From positions 1 to 57,931 of the forward strand of contig DCXY01000013.1 in the NCBI GenBank assembly GCA_002329155.1: a stretch of DNA of 57,931 bases, given 5' to 3'. Made by a program: the position numbers and the translations under genes. Below the pieces are notes generated by a model, which worked only from the letters and a program-made list of their open reading frames with translations, searched no databases and had not been told where the DNA came from. This DNA is from Stenotrophomonas sp. UBA2124 (GTDB lineage: Bacteria > Pseudomonadota > Gammaproteobacteria > Xanthomonadales > Xanthomonadaceae). This document shows positions 8,848 through 16,164 of this stretch, in pieces; position 1 is the first letter of the stretch, and each line of letters starts with the position of its first letter.

Positions 8848-9489
8848 TTATTCGCCCTCTGCCTGGAAGCCGACCCTGAGGTGGCTGCCGTCGCAGAAGG
8901 GCTTGTTGTTGGAATGACCGCAGCGGCACAACCAGGTTTCAGTGACGCGGTCCAGCGTGCGGCCGGTGCCGCTGACCACTTCCAGATTGCCGATGACATG
9001 CAGCGGGCCATTGCGGGTTGGCTTCACCTGCAGCGGGCCATCGCGCTTCGCCAATGCTTCGGATTTGTGGTCTGGTGGTTCGCCGGTGGCGACGAAACCA
9101 CAATCCACATGGCTGTGGTCGCAGTACGGCTTGCTGGCCGACGCGCCACAGCGGCACAACGTGACGCGCATGCCCTCGGCCTTGCCCGCGACGGTGAGGG
9201 GTGCGTTGAATGCCAGCGGGCCGTTCTCGCGCACATGCACCAGGTTCACCACCGGCGCAGGCTCGGGCTGGCTGCCGTCGTTGTACTCGTACTGGATGGC
9301 GCCGGAAGGGCAGTTGCGCGCGATCATTTCCACTTCTTCCGGCGCTACCGCGTCGGGGTGGATCCACTCGCCCTCGACGTTCGGCACGAATACATCCGGG
9401 TGGCTGAGCACGCAGTTGCGCGAGTGGATGCAGCGGCTGCCGTCGAAATGAATGGTGATGGTCTTGCCGCGAACGGTCTCGGTTGCCAC
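8848..9489 (-). CDS. iron-sulfur protein: divergent 4Fe-4S domain plus two CDGSH domains
   Basis: 213 aa from a GTG at 9489, preceded at 6 bases by a full GGAGG. The N-terminal part (about 8-80) is a Fer4_19-type divergent mono-cluster domain: FDGSRCIHSRNCVLSHPDVF and later RNCPSGAI. Two CDGSH (mitoNEET-type) 2Fe-2S motifs follow: CRCGASASKPYCDHSH and CRCGHSNNKPFCDGSH. The second is canonical; in the first the Gly of CDGSH is His, while the three Cys and one His ligands remain. Such proteins are cytosolic and probably act in electron or cluster transfer; the partner is unknown. The small acidic gene downstream is likely in the same operon. Confidence 0.88.
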   Translation of the reverse strand: MATETVRGKTITIHFDGSRCIHSRNCVLSHPDVFVPNVEGEWIHPDAVAPEEVEMIARNCPSGAIQYEYNDGSQPEPAPVVNLVHVRENGPLAFNAPLTVAGKAEGMRVTLCRCGASASKPYCDHSHVDCGFVATGEPPDHKSEALAKRDGPLQVKPTRNGPLHVIGNLEVVSGTGRTLDRVTETWLCRCGHSNNKPFCDGSHLRVGFQAEGE

Positions 9490-9591
9490 GGGCTGCCTCC
9501 ACTTCGGAACACGCAGTGTCGCGCCGTGCATGTGAAGGCGGGGCAGTGGCGGTGCGGGCAACCGGCAGGGCTGCGCCGGGGCAGCCGTGGG

Positions 9592-10434
9592 TCAGCGGCG
9601 GGTGGCGAGTACGCCGTCCAGCGCCAGTTCGGCCCTGAAGCCCGCCTTCTGCAGGCGTGCGGCGACCTCGCGCGGCACATCACGGCCGCTGGTGAGCTTG
9701 TTGGGGCTGCCTGTGTAATGGAACAGCCGGCCACCGCGGCGCAGCACGCGCGCAAGCTGGTCGTAGAACACCTGTGAATAGAGTTCACCGGCAATGCCGA
9801 AGCGCGGTGGGTCGTGCAGCACGGCATCGAACGAGGCATCGGCGAGGGTTTCGATCTCTTGCGAGATGTCGCCATGTTGCAGGTGCAGGCGGCCACCACC
9901 GCTTGCTGCATCAGGGTCTGGCGACCACGGGTTGAGTGTGCGCAGCCACAGCACTTCGGGGCTCTTCTCGAAGGAGTGGATGGCGGCGACGCCATCGTCC
10001 AGACAGCAGGCGGCGAAGTAGCCCATGCCACCACAGGTATCCAGCAGCTGCTTGCCGCGCGGCTGCACCAGTGCAACCTTGCGGCGCGCATCGTCCATGG
10101 GCGACACCTGCGCGCTGACCAGCATCTTGATGCCGTCGATCTCGAAGGTGGGCACACCCCAGTCGGTGGGCACCAGTTTGTAGAGGCCGCTGCCGAAGCG
10201 CGAGGCGGCACTGAACTCCTCGCCGTCCCAGTAATACAGGGTGCGATCCTTGAGCCTGGCCGGCCACGGGAACGCCTGCCCACGCCATTCCCAGCCGTCG
10301 CTGCCGAGCATCACGCTGTCCTGGCTGTGGCCCAGGTCGAAGGAGGCGCGGGCTTCGCTTGCACCCTTGTTCAAGGCGGCCTGCAGTGTGTCCAGCAGCG
10401 GGCGGGTGAGCAGGGGGCCGGTGTAGTGGGGCAT
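9592..10434 (-). CDS. SAM-dependent methyltransferase domain protein
   Basis: 280 aa from the ATG at 10434 (MPHYTGPLL). The C-terminal two thirds form a Rossmann methyltransferase: motif I LLDTCGGMGYFA, a second acidic position in HSFEKSPEVL, and the active-site-like block AVLHDPPRFG, followed by a long strand-helix region with GGRLFHYTGSP. The DPPRF motif (DPPY/F class) suggests modification of a nucleic-acid base, or a spermidine-synthase-like relative. The N-terminal 100 residues are strand-rich and unassigned. It is on the same strand as the CDGSH gene with 102 bases between them. In-frame codons upstream of 10434 run into a REP cluster and are unlikely starts. Confidence 0.72.
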   Translation of the reverse strand: MPHYTGPLLTRPLLDTLQAALNKGASEARASFDLGHSQDSVMLGSDGWEWRGQAFPWPARLKDRTLYYWDGEEFSAASRFGSGLYKLVPTDWGVPTFEIDGIKMLVSAQVSPMDDARRKVALVQPRGKQLLDTCGGMGYFAACCLDDGVAAIHSFEKSPEVLWLRTLNPWSPDPDAASGGGRLHLQHGDISQEIETLADASFDAVLHDPPRFGIAGELYSQVFYDQLARVLRRGGRLFHYTGSPNKLTSGRDVPREVAARLQKAGFRAELALDGVLATRR

Positions 10435-10490
10435 GGGTGTGGCGCGTGCGTGGGGAGGCCATGCTAACGCAGCGCCGGGGAGCCCGGGTG

Positions 10491-10949
10491 GGTGGAGCGC
10501 ACCCGGGCTGCATGAAGCATCCGGCGCGCTGGGCGCCACGGCGGTTCAACCGCCACACCCCGCGAACAGCCCCGGGTGCGCGTTGCTTACCCGGGCTACA
10601 GAGCCTGCGGCACCTGAGGAACTGAGCACCTCTCCCGTGAGCGGGAGAGGGGTTGGGGTGAGGGCAGACACGCAAGGTCAATCCATCTTCAACCCAGTGG
10701 CCAAACTTTCACCACTCGTCGCAAACCCTTGCAGCCCAAGGTGTGCGCAGGCTTATCCACACGATTCTCCTGTCACTCTCCACACCACCTGTGGAGAACT
10801 GCACAGTCATGGCGCGGCGTAGCCCGGGTAAGCGAACGCGCACCCGGGAAATGATCGAAGCGGAACACGTGGCGATCTGCAGCACAGCGAACCAAACACA
10901 ACCGTTGCGTCATTTGCCTGTTCCCGGGTGCGCTTTCGCTTACCCGGGG
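10491..10949. repeat. cluster of SMAG/REP palindromes and a GGGAGAGG hairpin
   Basis: Four CCCGGGT...ACCCGGG palindromes lie between a methyltransferase and an acyl-CoA dehydrogenase gene: 10491-10509, 10571-10599 (ending GGGCTAC), 10819-10848 (starting GTAG) and 10923-10949. The GTAG head and CCCGGGTAAGCGAA stem are those of Stenotrophomonas SMAG/REP elements. At 10628-10652 a different hairpin, CCTCTCCCG/CGGGAGAGG, is followed by GGTTGGGGTGAGGG; it belongs with the hairpins at 13.9 and 28.4 kb. Between the repeats nothing coding is evident. The genes on either side are both read leftward, so the elements may shape mRNA ends. Confidence 0.8.
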
Positions 10950-10958
10950 CTGCGTGGC

Positions 10959-12707
10959 TTACATCACGTCCCAGGCGTAGCCGCCGCGTTCCAGCACGGA
11001 GCTGGCCAGCGATTCGACAATGTCATCCTCGTTGCGCTCAAGGCCGCGGATGTTGCGTGCCATGCGGCGGCGTGCCTGGCGGGCGAACAGGCGTGCGATC
11101 TTCACCGCGTCATCCGCTGCCGGGTGCCTGGCCTCGACCAGACTGTTCGCGCGCGAGAGCACGCACAGGCCGACGAACAGATCAATGGCGACATCGGCCA
11201 CGCGCTTCTGTGCATGCTGCTGGTCGGCGATATGCTTGCCGTGCTTGCGCAGCAGGCGGTCGGAGGCCTTGGACAGCTCCACCGTGTACTTCTCGCACAG
11301 GCGTGCCAGCGGGCGCAGAGCCTCGGCCATGGGCGCGCGGATGCGGCCCGTGCCGTAGCCGGTGGCCTCGCGCATGCGGCGACCCGCGTAGTCACTGAGC
11401 ACGCCGAAGCCCTTGATCGGATCGTTGAAGATGCCACCCACCGCACTCTGCAGCTCGCTCAGCGTCGCGCCGACACCCTTCAGGCCGTTGAGTGCGACGT
11501 ACAGCCGCAGGATTTCGTTGGTGCCTTCGAAGATGGACAGAATGCGTGTATCGCGGGTCATCTGCTCATACGGCAACTCGCGCATGAAGCCGTTGCCAGC
11601 GGCGATCTGCAGCGCCTCGTAGCAGCAGCGCTGCACGGCCTCGCTGGCGAACACCTTGCTCATCGCCGCCTCCACCGAGTAATCGGTGCGGCCGCTGTCG
11701 ATCAGGTGCGCCACCATCCACACCGTGCTTTCAGCGGCGAAGCAGTCGGCGGTCATCTGCGCGATCTTCTCGCGCACCAGACCAAATTCGGCGATGGGCT
11801 GGCCGAACTGCTTGCGCTCGCTGGCCTGCGCGCAGGCCATGCGGATGAGCGCACGCATGCCACCCACCGCGCCGCCGCCCAGACCGGTGCGGCCGCTGTT
11901 GAGGATGTTCATGGCCACCTTGAAGCCCTTGCCGACCGGTCCGAGCACGTTGGCCGCCGGCACGCGCACGTCGTTGAAGGCAACCGTGGTGGTGGACGAG
12001 GCGCGGATGCCCATCTTGTCCTCATGCGGGCCTTGGCTCACGCCGTCCCAACCGGCTTCGACGATGAACGCGGTGACCTTGCCTTCCGGCGTGTCGGTGC
12101 GTGCGAACACGGTGTAGAAATCGGCGATGCCACCGTTGGTGATCCAGATCTTCTCGCCGTTGAGCGTCCAGCTGCCATCGTCGTTGCGGCTGGCCTTGGT
12201 GCGGATGGCCGCGGCGTCCGAGCCGGCGCCCGATTCGGTAAGGCAGAACGCGGCGATCATCTCGCCGCTGGCCAGCTTGGGCAGGTAGCGCTGCTTCTGC
12301 TCGTCATTGCCGAACAGCAGCAGGCCCTTCATGCCGATGGAGCTGTGCGCGCCGATGGTCAGCGACACCGAGCTGTCGTGGCTGCTGGTCTGCCCCAGCA
12401 CGCGCGCATAGGCACCGTTGGACAGCTCAAGGCCGCCGTATTCCTCGGGAATGATCAGGCCGAACAGGCCCATGTCGCGCAGCGCCTGGATGAACTCTGG
12501 TGGCTGCTCGGCATCGCGGTCGTACTGGCGCAGCTCGGCGGTCTTCTCGCCCAGGAACTGGTCGATGGCGTCGGTCATGGCGCCGAGCATCTCAAGGTCA
12601 CGCTCGCGTATCTGCGGATAGGGGAACAGCACGTCCTCGGTGATATGGCCGAAGAACAACTGTTTGGCGATGCTTTCGTCCAGATTCTGCGATGCAGCGG
12701 TGTTCAC
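10959..12707 (-). CDS. acyl-CoA dehydrogenase, VLCAD/ACAD9-like
   Basis: 582 aa. The GTG at 12707 is chosen because AAGGAG sits 6 bases before it. The protein has the three-part flavin dehydrogenase core: N-terminal helices, a beta domain with FCLTESGAGSDAAAI and WITNGG, and the C-terminal helical domain with RKQFGQPIAEF and the catalytic Glu block ILSIFEGTNEILR. A further region of about 170 residues after the core, as in VLCAD and ACAD9, may mediate dimer or membrane contact. It catalyses the first step of fatty-acid beta-oxidation on long acyl-CoAs, passing electrons to ETF. No ETF or thiolase gene adjoins. The stop lies only 9 bases beyond a REP palindrome. Confidence 0.93.
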   Translation of the reverse strand: MNTAASQNLDESIAKQLFFGHITEDVLFPYPQIRERDLEMLGAMTDAIDQFLGEKTAELRQYDRDAEQPPEFIQALRDMGLFGLIIPEEYGGLELSNGAYARVLGQTSSHDSSVSLTIGAHSSIGMKGLLLFGNDEQKQRYLPKLASGEMIAAFCLTESGAGSDAAAIRTKASRNDDGSWTLNGEKIWITNGGIADFYTVFARTDTPEGKVTAFIVEAGWDGVSQGPHEDKMGIRASSTTTVAFNDVRVPAANVLGPVGKGFKVAMNILNSGRTGLGGGAVGGMRALIRMACAQASERKQFGQPIAEFGLVREKIAQMTADCFAAESTVWMVAHLIDSGRTDYSVEAAMSKVFASEAVQRCCYEALQIAAGNGFMRELPYEQMTRDTRILSIFEGTNEILRLYVALNGLKGVGATLSELQSAVGGIFNDPIKGFGVLSDYAGRRMREATGYGTGRIRAPMAEALRPLARLCEKYTVELSKASDRLLRKHGKHIADQQHAQKRVADVAIDLFVGLCVLSRANSLVEARHPAADDAVKIARLFARQARRRMARNIRGLERNEDDIVESLASSVLERGGYAWDVM

Positions 12708-12888
12708 GGACAGCTCCTTTGGGTGGGGGCAATAATGAACCGGTCGGGTCAATGATGGCCCATGCGTGCTTCCGGTTCATCTCCATGCCGTGCGCAGCCA
12801 CGGAACTCCCTGTGTGGCGGCCGGTCTATGCCCTGCACTGGTCCAGCTTTGGCAAGGGCTCACCCTGGATATCGACCGCCGGAACCGC

Positions 12889-13833
12889 ATGCGCAACCAG
12901 CCAATGGCCGACCCTGCATGGAACCGTGTCGCCGCCGGCCTGACGGCATTGGCCTTTCTCTCCCTGCTGGCCCGGCTGTTGTTGCAGGTGCCGGAACCGG
13001 GTGTCGCGGCCTCCGATGGCACGATGCAGGCGGTTTGGCGAATGGTGTTGCCAACGCAGTCAGCGTCATACAGCGACGCCGGGGCCGCGGTTCGTGAGCC
13101 TCCTCTGGATGAGCCTTCAGGTGCGCGGCCAATGGAGGGGCGGCAGGCAGAAGCGGCGTCGGAGCCGTCGCAGGCCATCAATACAGCCCCTGTTCTGCCG
13201 AAGCAGCCCGCCAGTGCCCGGTGGTCGCAACGATTGTATGGCAAGGACGGCGAAGTGGACGTGCCGGAGACGGGCGATGGCCGGCAGAAGAGTGCGGTGG
13301 AGCGGGTGTTCGAGCACCGTGACGAACTGGCGACCGGCGTGGGTGAGCGTGCCACTGCCGATCTGTTCTCACGCCGGCCTGCAGGCTCGCGGCAGAGCAT
13401 GGCGCAGCGCCTCATTTTTGGCCGTGACGTGCAGGAAGCAGTGGCGCGGCGGCCGCCGGATGTGAGCTTCAATCCCCGGTTGGCGGAGGGCCGCTCGGAC
13501 CTCGGCAGCGAGGCTACCGGTGATGCCTACAAGGCGGCACCAATCCGCTACGAGAAGGCGCCCGGGCTGAAGGGTGAGGCCAGCCGGCGCATCCGTGCGA
13601 CGGTGGGAGAGTTGGAAGGCCGCTACCCGCGCTGTTCAAGCGAACAACGCAGCCGCTGGATGGCCCCTGCATTGGCGCAGCTCGCTGCTCTGCAGCGGGT
13701 GGAATATCGGTACAACAATGGCGCCGATCCGGTGGAAGCCGAACACAGCCTGCCGAGTGCGGCAGATAGCACCTACGATCTGGCACGGCGAGCGTTGTGG
13801 GACGCGGAGCAGCGGATGAAGGAGTGCAGGTAA
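12889..13833 (+). CDS. hypothetical protein with one N-terminal membrane segment
   Basis: 314 aa from the ATG at 12889 (an alternative is the ATG at 12904). A single hydrophobic stretch (GLTALAFLSLLARLLLQ, about 19-35) suggests an anchor or uncleaved signal. The middle is polar and probably unstructured, rich in Ala, Glu and Arg. The C-terminal 90 residues contain a helical block with KAPGLKGEASRRIRATVGEL and RYPRCSSEQRSRWMAP. No family is recognised. It is transcribed away from the acyl-CoA dehydrogenase and ends 25 bases before a tandem repeat array. Coding bias matches its neighbours. Confidence 0.65.
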   Translation: MRNQPMADPAWNRVAAGLTALAFLSLLARLLLQVPEPGVAASDGTMQAVWRMVLPTQSASYSDAGAAVREPPLDEPSGARPMEGRQAEAASEPSQAINTAPVLPKQPASARWSQRLYGKDGEVDVPETGDGRQKSAVERVFEHRDELATGVGERATADLFSRRPAGSRQSMAQRLIFGRDVQEAVARRPPDVSFNPRLAEGRSDLGSEATGDAYKAAPIRYEKAPGLKGEASRRIRATVGELEGRYPRCSSEQRSRWMAPALAQLAALQRVEYRYNNGADPVEAEHSLPSAADSTYDLARRALWDAEQRMKECR

Positions 13834-13857
13834 GGGGATTGACGGGGCCGCCTTGAG

Positions 13858-14404
13858 CCCTTCTCCCGTTTACGGGAGAAGGATTGGGATGAGGGCGTTC
13901 CTGCCGTTGCGTTCTGCAGGTCTGTAGATGTGCAGCGCAGAACCCCGGGTGCGCTTCACTTACCAGGGCTACGACAGCCGGAGGCCCCTTCGCTGCACTG
14001 AGCCCTTCTCCCGTTTACGGGAGAAGGGTTGGGATGAGGGTGCTTTTGCCGTGGCGTTCTGCATGCCTGCAGATGGGCAGCGTAGAGCCCCGGGTGCGCG
14101 TTGCTTACCCGAGCTACGAGAGCCGGGGGCCCTTCGCTCACTGAGCCCTTCTCCCGTTTACGGGAGAAGGGTTGGGATGAGGGCGCTCCTGCTGTTGCGC
14201 TCTGCAAGTCTGCAGATGGGCAGTGGAGAACCCCGGGTGCGTTTCGCTTACCCAGGCTACGAGAGCCGGGGCCCTTCGCTGCACTGAGCCCTTCTCCCGT
14301 TTACGGGAGAAGGGTTGGGATGAGGGCGCTCCTGCCGTTGCGTTCTGCATGTCTGCAGATGGGCAGTGGAAAGCCCCGGGTGCGCGTTGCTTACCCGGGC
14401 TACG
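13858..14404. repeat. tandem array of about 143-bp units (hairpin plus SMAG/REP)
   Basis: Four units. Each begins with a CTTCTCCCG-TTTA-CGGGAGAAG hairpin (starts at 13860, 14005, 14148 and 14291; spacing 145, 143 and 143), continues with GGTTGGGATGAGGGCG and a less conserved spacer (CCTGCCGTTGCGTTCTGCA-like), and ends in a CCCGGGTGCGC...CTTACCCGGGCTAC SMAG/REP element. Differences between units are mostly single substitutions, so they arose by recent tandem duplication. The last REP, read on the other strand, supplies the stop codon of the gene at 14400. Confidence 0.88.
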
Positions 14405-14729
14405 TGCTCTCTGTCGCCGGCCAGTTGAAGTGCACCAAGGTCACCTCTTCGTCTGGTTGGAAGCCCGGGTAGATCTGCTGCAGCACCTTGCGCAGACCGG
14501 CGGGCGTGCGACAGGCCGGGTCATGCTCGTCGCGCAGATCCGCATCGGTGAGGCTGCCGAACCGGCGCAGTTCGCTCTGCAGCGGGCAGGGCGCGGAAGC
14601 GCCGCCGTCAGGCAGTGCGATGCACGCCAGCGGCACGCCATGCCAACGGTCGCCACGCCGTACGCTGGTGTTGCGGCCGGTATGGAAACGGGGATTGCTG
14701 AAGCCCAGGACGGGGGGCGGAACGGCCAT
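14400..14729 (-). CDS. small conserved protein, ASCH-like
   Basis: 109 aa from ATG 14729; an upstream ATG at 14753 is possible, and neither has a good Shine-Dalgarno. The layout fits a compact ASCH/PUA-like beta barrel: an early RRGDRW turn, then FGSLTDADLRDEHD, then LRKVLQQIYPGFQPDEEVTL and a final strand VHF. ASCH domains bind RNA or nucleotides. The family call rests on motif order, not a database match. The stop codon TAG is the GTAG head of a SMAG/REP element, so the repeat array may have replaced the original gene end; the protein may have lost or gained a few C-terminal residues. Confidence 0.55.
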   Translation of the reverse strand: MAVPPPVLGFSNPRFHTGRNTSVRRGDRWHGVPLACIALPDGGASAPCPLQSELRRFGSLTDADLRDEHDPACRTPAGLRKVLQQIYPGFQPDEEVTLVHFNWPATEST

Positions 14730-14832
14730 GTGGATGAACCGGAAAGCGGCCATTCATTCTGGCCTGTGTTGGCACATTTTTCATCACCTGCCGTTCAACC
14801 ATCCGGGTTCAGCATCGGCATTCTCTCCTTGC

Positions 14833-15621
14833 ATGGTTCCAGACATGTCACGCGCGGCTGCGGTTGCTGCAGTGTTGTTGCTGGTGTGTGGACTGTGTGC
14901 GCCGGCGCAGGCGCGCACGGTGTACCGCTGCGTGCAGAAGGGCACCGTGAGCATGGCCACCGCACCGGAACCCGGTTCGAGCTGCAAGGCCATGAGCGTG
15001 GACGACAACGCGGTGCAGACGCCCAACCTGTGGGGCAACTTTGGTGTTTTCAGCGGCACGCTGTACGAGCGTGAGCAGGATGGCGTGCTGGTGTACTCCA
15101 CGCGCAACCTGCCGGGCTCGCGGCCCTACCTGCGTTTCACCGTCGCCACGCCGCCGGGGGAGCCGGCGCATGAAGGCCTGGGGCGGGTGGGGCGCCCGCA
15201 GCTGGACCGGCATGCGCGGCAGTTCCGTGCGGCGGCCAAGGCGACAGGTGTGGACGATGCATGGCTGCGAGCAGTAGCCCATGCCGAAAGTGCGTTCGAC
15301 GCGAAGGCCGTGTCGCCCAAGGGTGCGCAGGGCGTGATGCAGCTCATGCCTGAAGTGGCGACCGAATACGGCGTGAGTGATCCGCTGTCCCCGGCGCAGT
15401 CCATCGATGGCGGCGCGCGTTACATGAAGGCGCTGCTGCGCCGCTACAACGGTGATCGCACGTTGGCCGCTGCCGCCTACAACGCGGGTATCGGTGTGGT
15501 TGCGCGGTATGGCGGCGTGCCGCCGTATACGGAAACGCGCCAGTACGTGGACAAGGTGCTGGCGCTGTACACGCTGTACCGCCAGGCCATGGGCACGGCG
15601 CCGGAGCGCCCCGCGCTGTAG
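14833..15621 (+). CDS. lytic murein transglycosylase, SLT domain
   Basis: 262 aa with a signal peptide (AAAVAAVLLLVCGLCAPAQA). The mature N-terminal 100 residues are a small DUF4124-like region (RTVYRCVQKGTVSMATAPEP) found in many Xanthomonadaceae envelope proteins. The C-terminal SLT domain shows AVAHAESAFDAKAVSPKGAQ with the catalytic Glu at residue 152, then GVMQLMP and AAAAYNAGIGVVARYGGVPP. It cleaves peptidoglycan glycan strands in the periplasm with 1,6-anhydro product formation. The start at 14833 is uncertain; ATG 14845 is equally possible. The gene is divergent from the ASCH-like gene. Confidence 0.9.
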   Translation: MVPDMSRAAAVAAVLLLVCGLCAPAQARTVYRCVQKGTVSMATAPEPGSSCKAMSVDDNAVQTPNLWGNFGVFSGTLYEREQDGVLVYSTRNLPGSRPYLRFTVATPPGEPAHEGLGRVGRPQLDRHARQFRAAAKATGVDDAWLRAVAHAESAFDAKAVSPKGAQGVMQLMPEVATEYGVSDPLSPAQSIDGGARYMKALLRRYNGDRTLAAAAYNAGIGVVARYGGVPPYTETRQYVDKVLALYTLYRQAMGTAPERPAL

Positions 15622-15631
15622 AACGCGAGCA

Positions 15632-16093
15632 TCACGCGTCGCGGGACAGCCTCAGTGCGGACCAGCCGACGTGGTGCATCAACTCGCGCACAACCAGCAA
15701 GGCCGCGACGAAGCGCGGTTGTTCGGGAAAACCAACACGGTGCGCGGGCAGGCCGGCGGCCACATCGGCGAGCAGGTTGAAGGCCTGTTCCACTGCATCG
15801 ATGGTGAAGGTGTGCGCCGTGTCGGTGTCCTGGCCCAGCAGGGCTGGCAGTGGCGCAAGCGCATCGTCGGCCACCTCCAGTACCTCCAGCGGATGCTGTC
15901 GCAGTGCGGCGACGTGCGGCATCAACGCATCCTCGGTCATGGCGATGCCCTGCTCCAGGGCGATTTCGCCGGGCGCGAAGCGTTGCAGGCCCGCGTCAAG
16001 CAACTGCTGCAGCGACAGTGACAGCACGATGGCCTCGCCATCGGCAGGCTCCAGCCGGATCGGCGTGCTGCCCAGATGCAGCCGGGTATTCAT
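15632..16093 (-). CDS. conserved hypothetical protein
   Basis: 153 aa from the ATG at 16093, supported by GGAGAA 6 bases upstream; an overlapping ATG at 16105 contains that Shine-Dalgarno and is less likely. The sequence looks like a soluble helical domain: SLSLQQLLDAGLQRFAPGE, EDALMPHVAALRQHPLEVLE, ALAPLPALLGQDTDTAHTFT and a C-terminal RFVAALLVVRELMHHVGW. No motif ties it to a known enzyme. It converges on the transglycosylase (10 bases between stops) and is divergent from the NHL/M23 gene. Confidence 0.72.
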   Translation of the reverse strand: MNTRLHLGSTPIRLEPADGEAIVLSLSLQQLLDAGLQRFAPGEIALEQGIAMTEDALMPHVAALRQHPLEVLEVADDALAPLPALLGQDTDTAHTFTIDAVEQAFNLLADVAAGLPAHRVGFPEQPRFVAALLVVRELMHHVGWSALRLSRDA

Positions 16094-16164
16094 GCGGTTC
16101 TCCATGAGGCGGGGCCGCCGTGGTTCCGTCGGCGACGCGGAGCGTCTATCGTGCCCGGTCTGGC

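Noticed and set aside
10743..12755. Long plus-strand open frame opposite the acyl-CoA dehydrogenase
   Set aside because: It mirrors the real gene on the other strand; its protein is His/Ala-rich with no recognisable domain, a known by-product of high-GC coding DNA.
12766..12888. Longer N-terminus for the hypothetical protein at 12889
   Set aside because: It would need a GTG start, overlaps the dehydrogenase promoter region and places 41 extra residues before the membrane segment.
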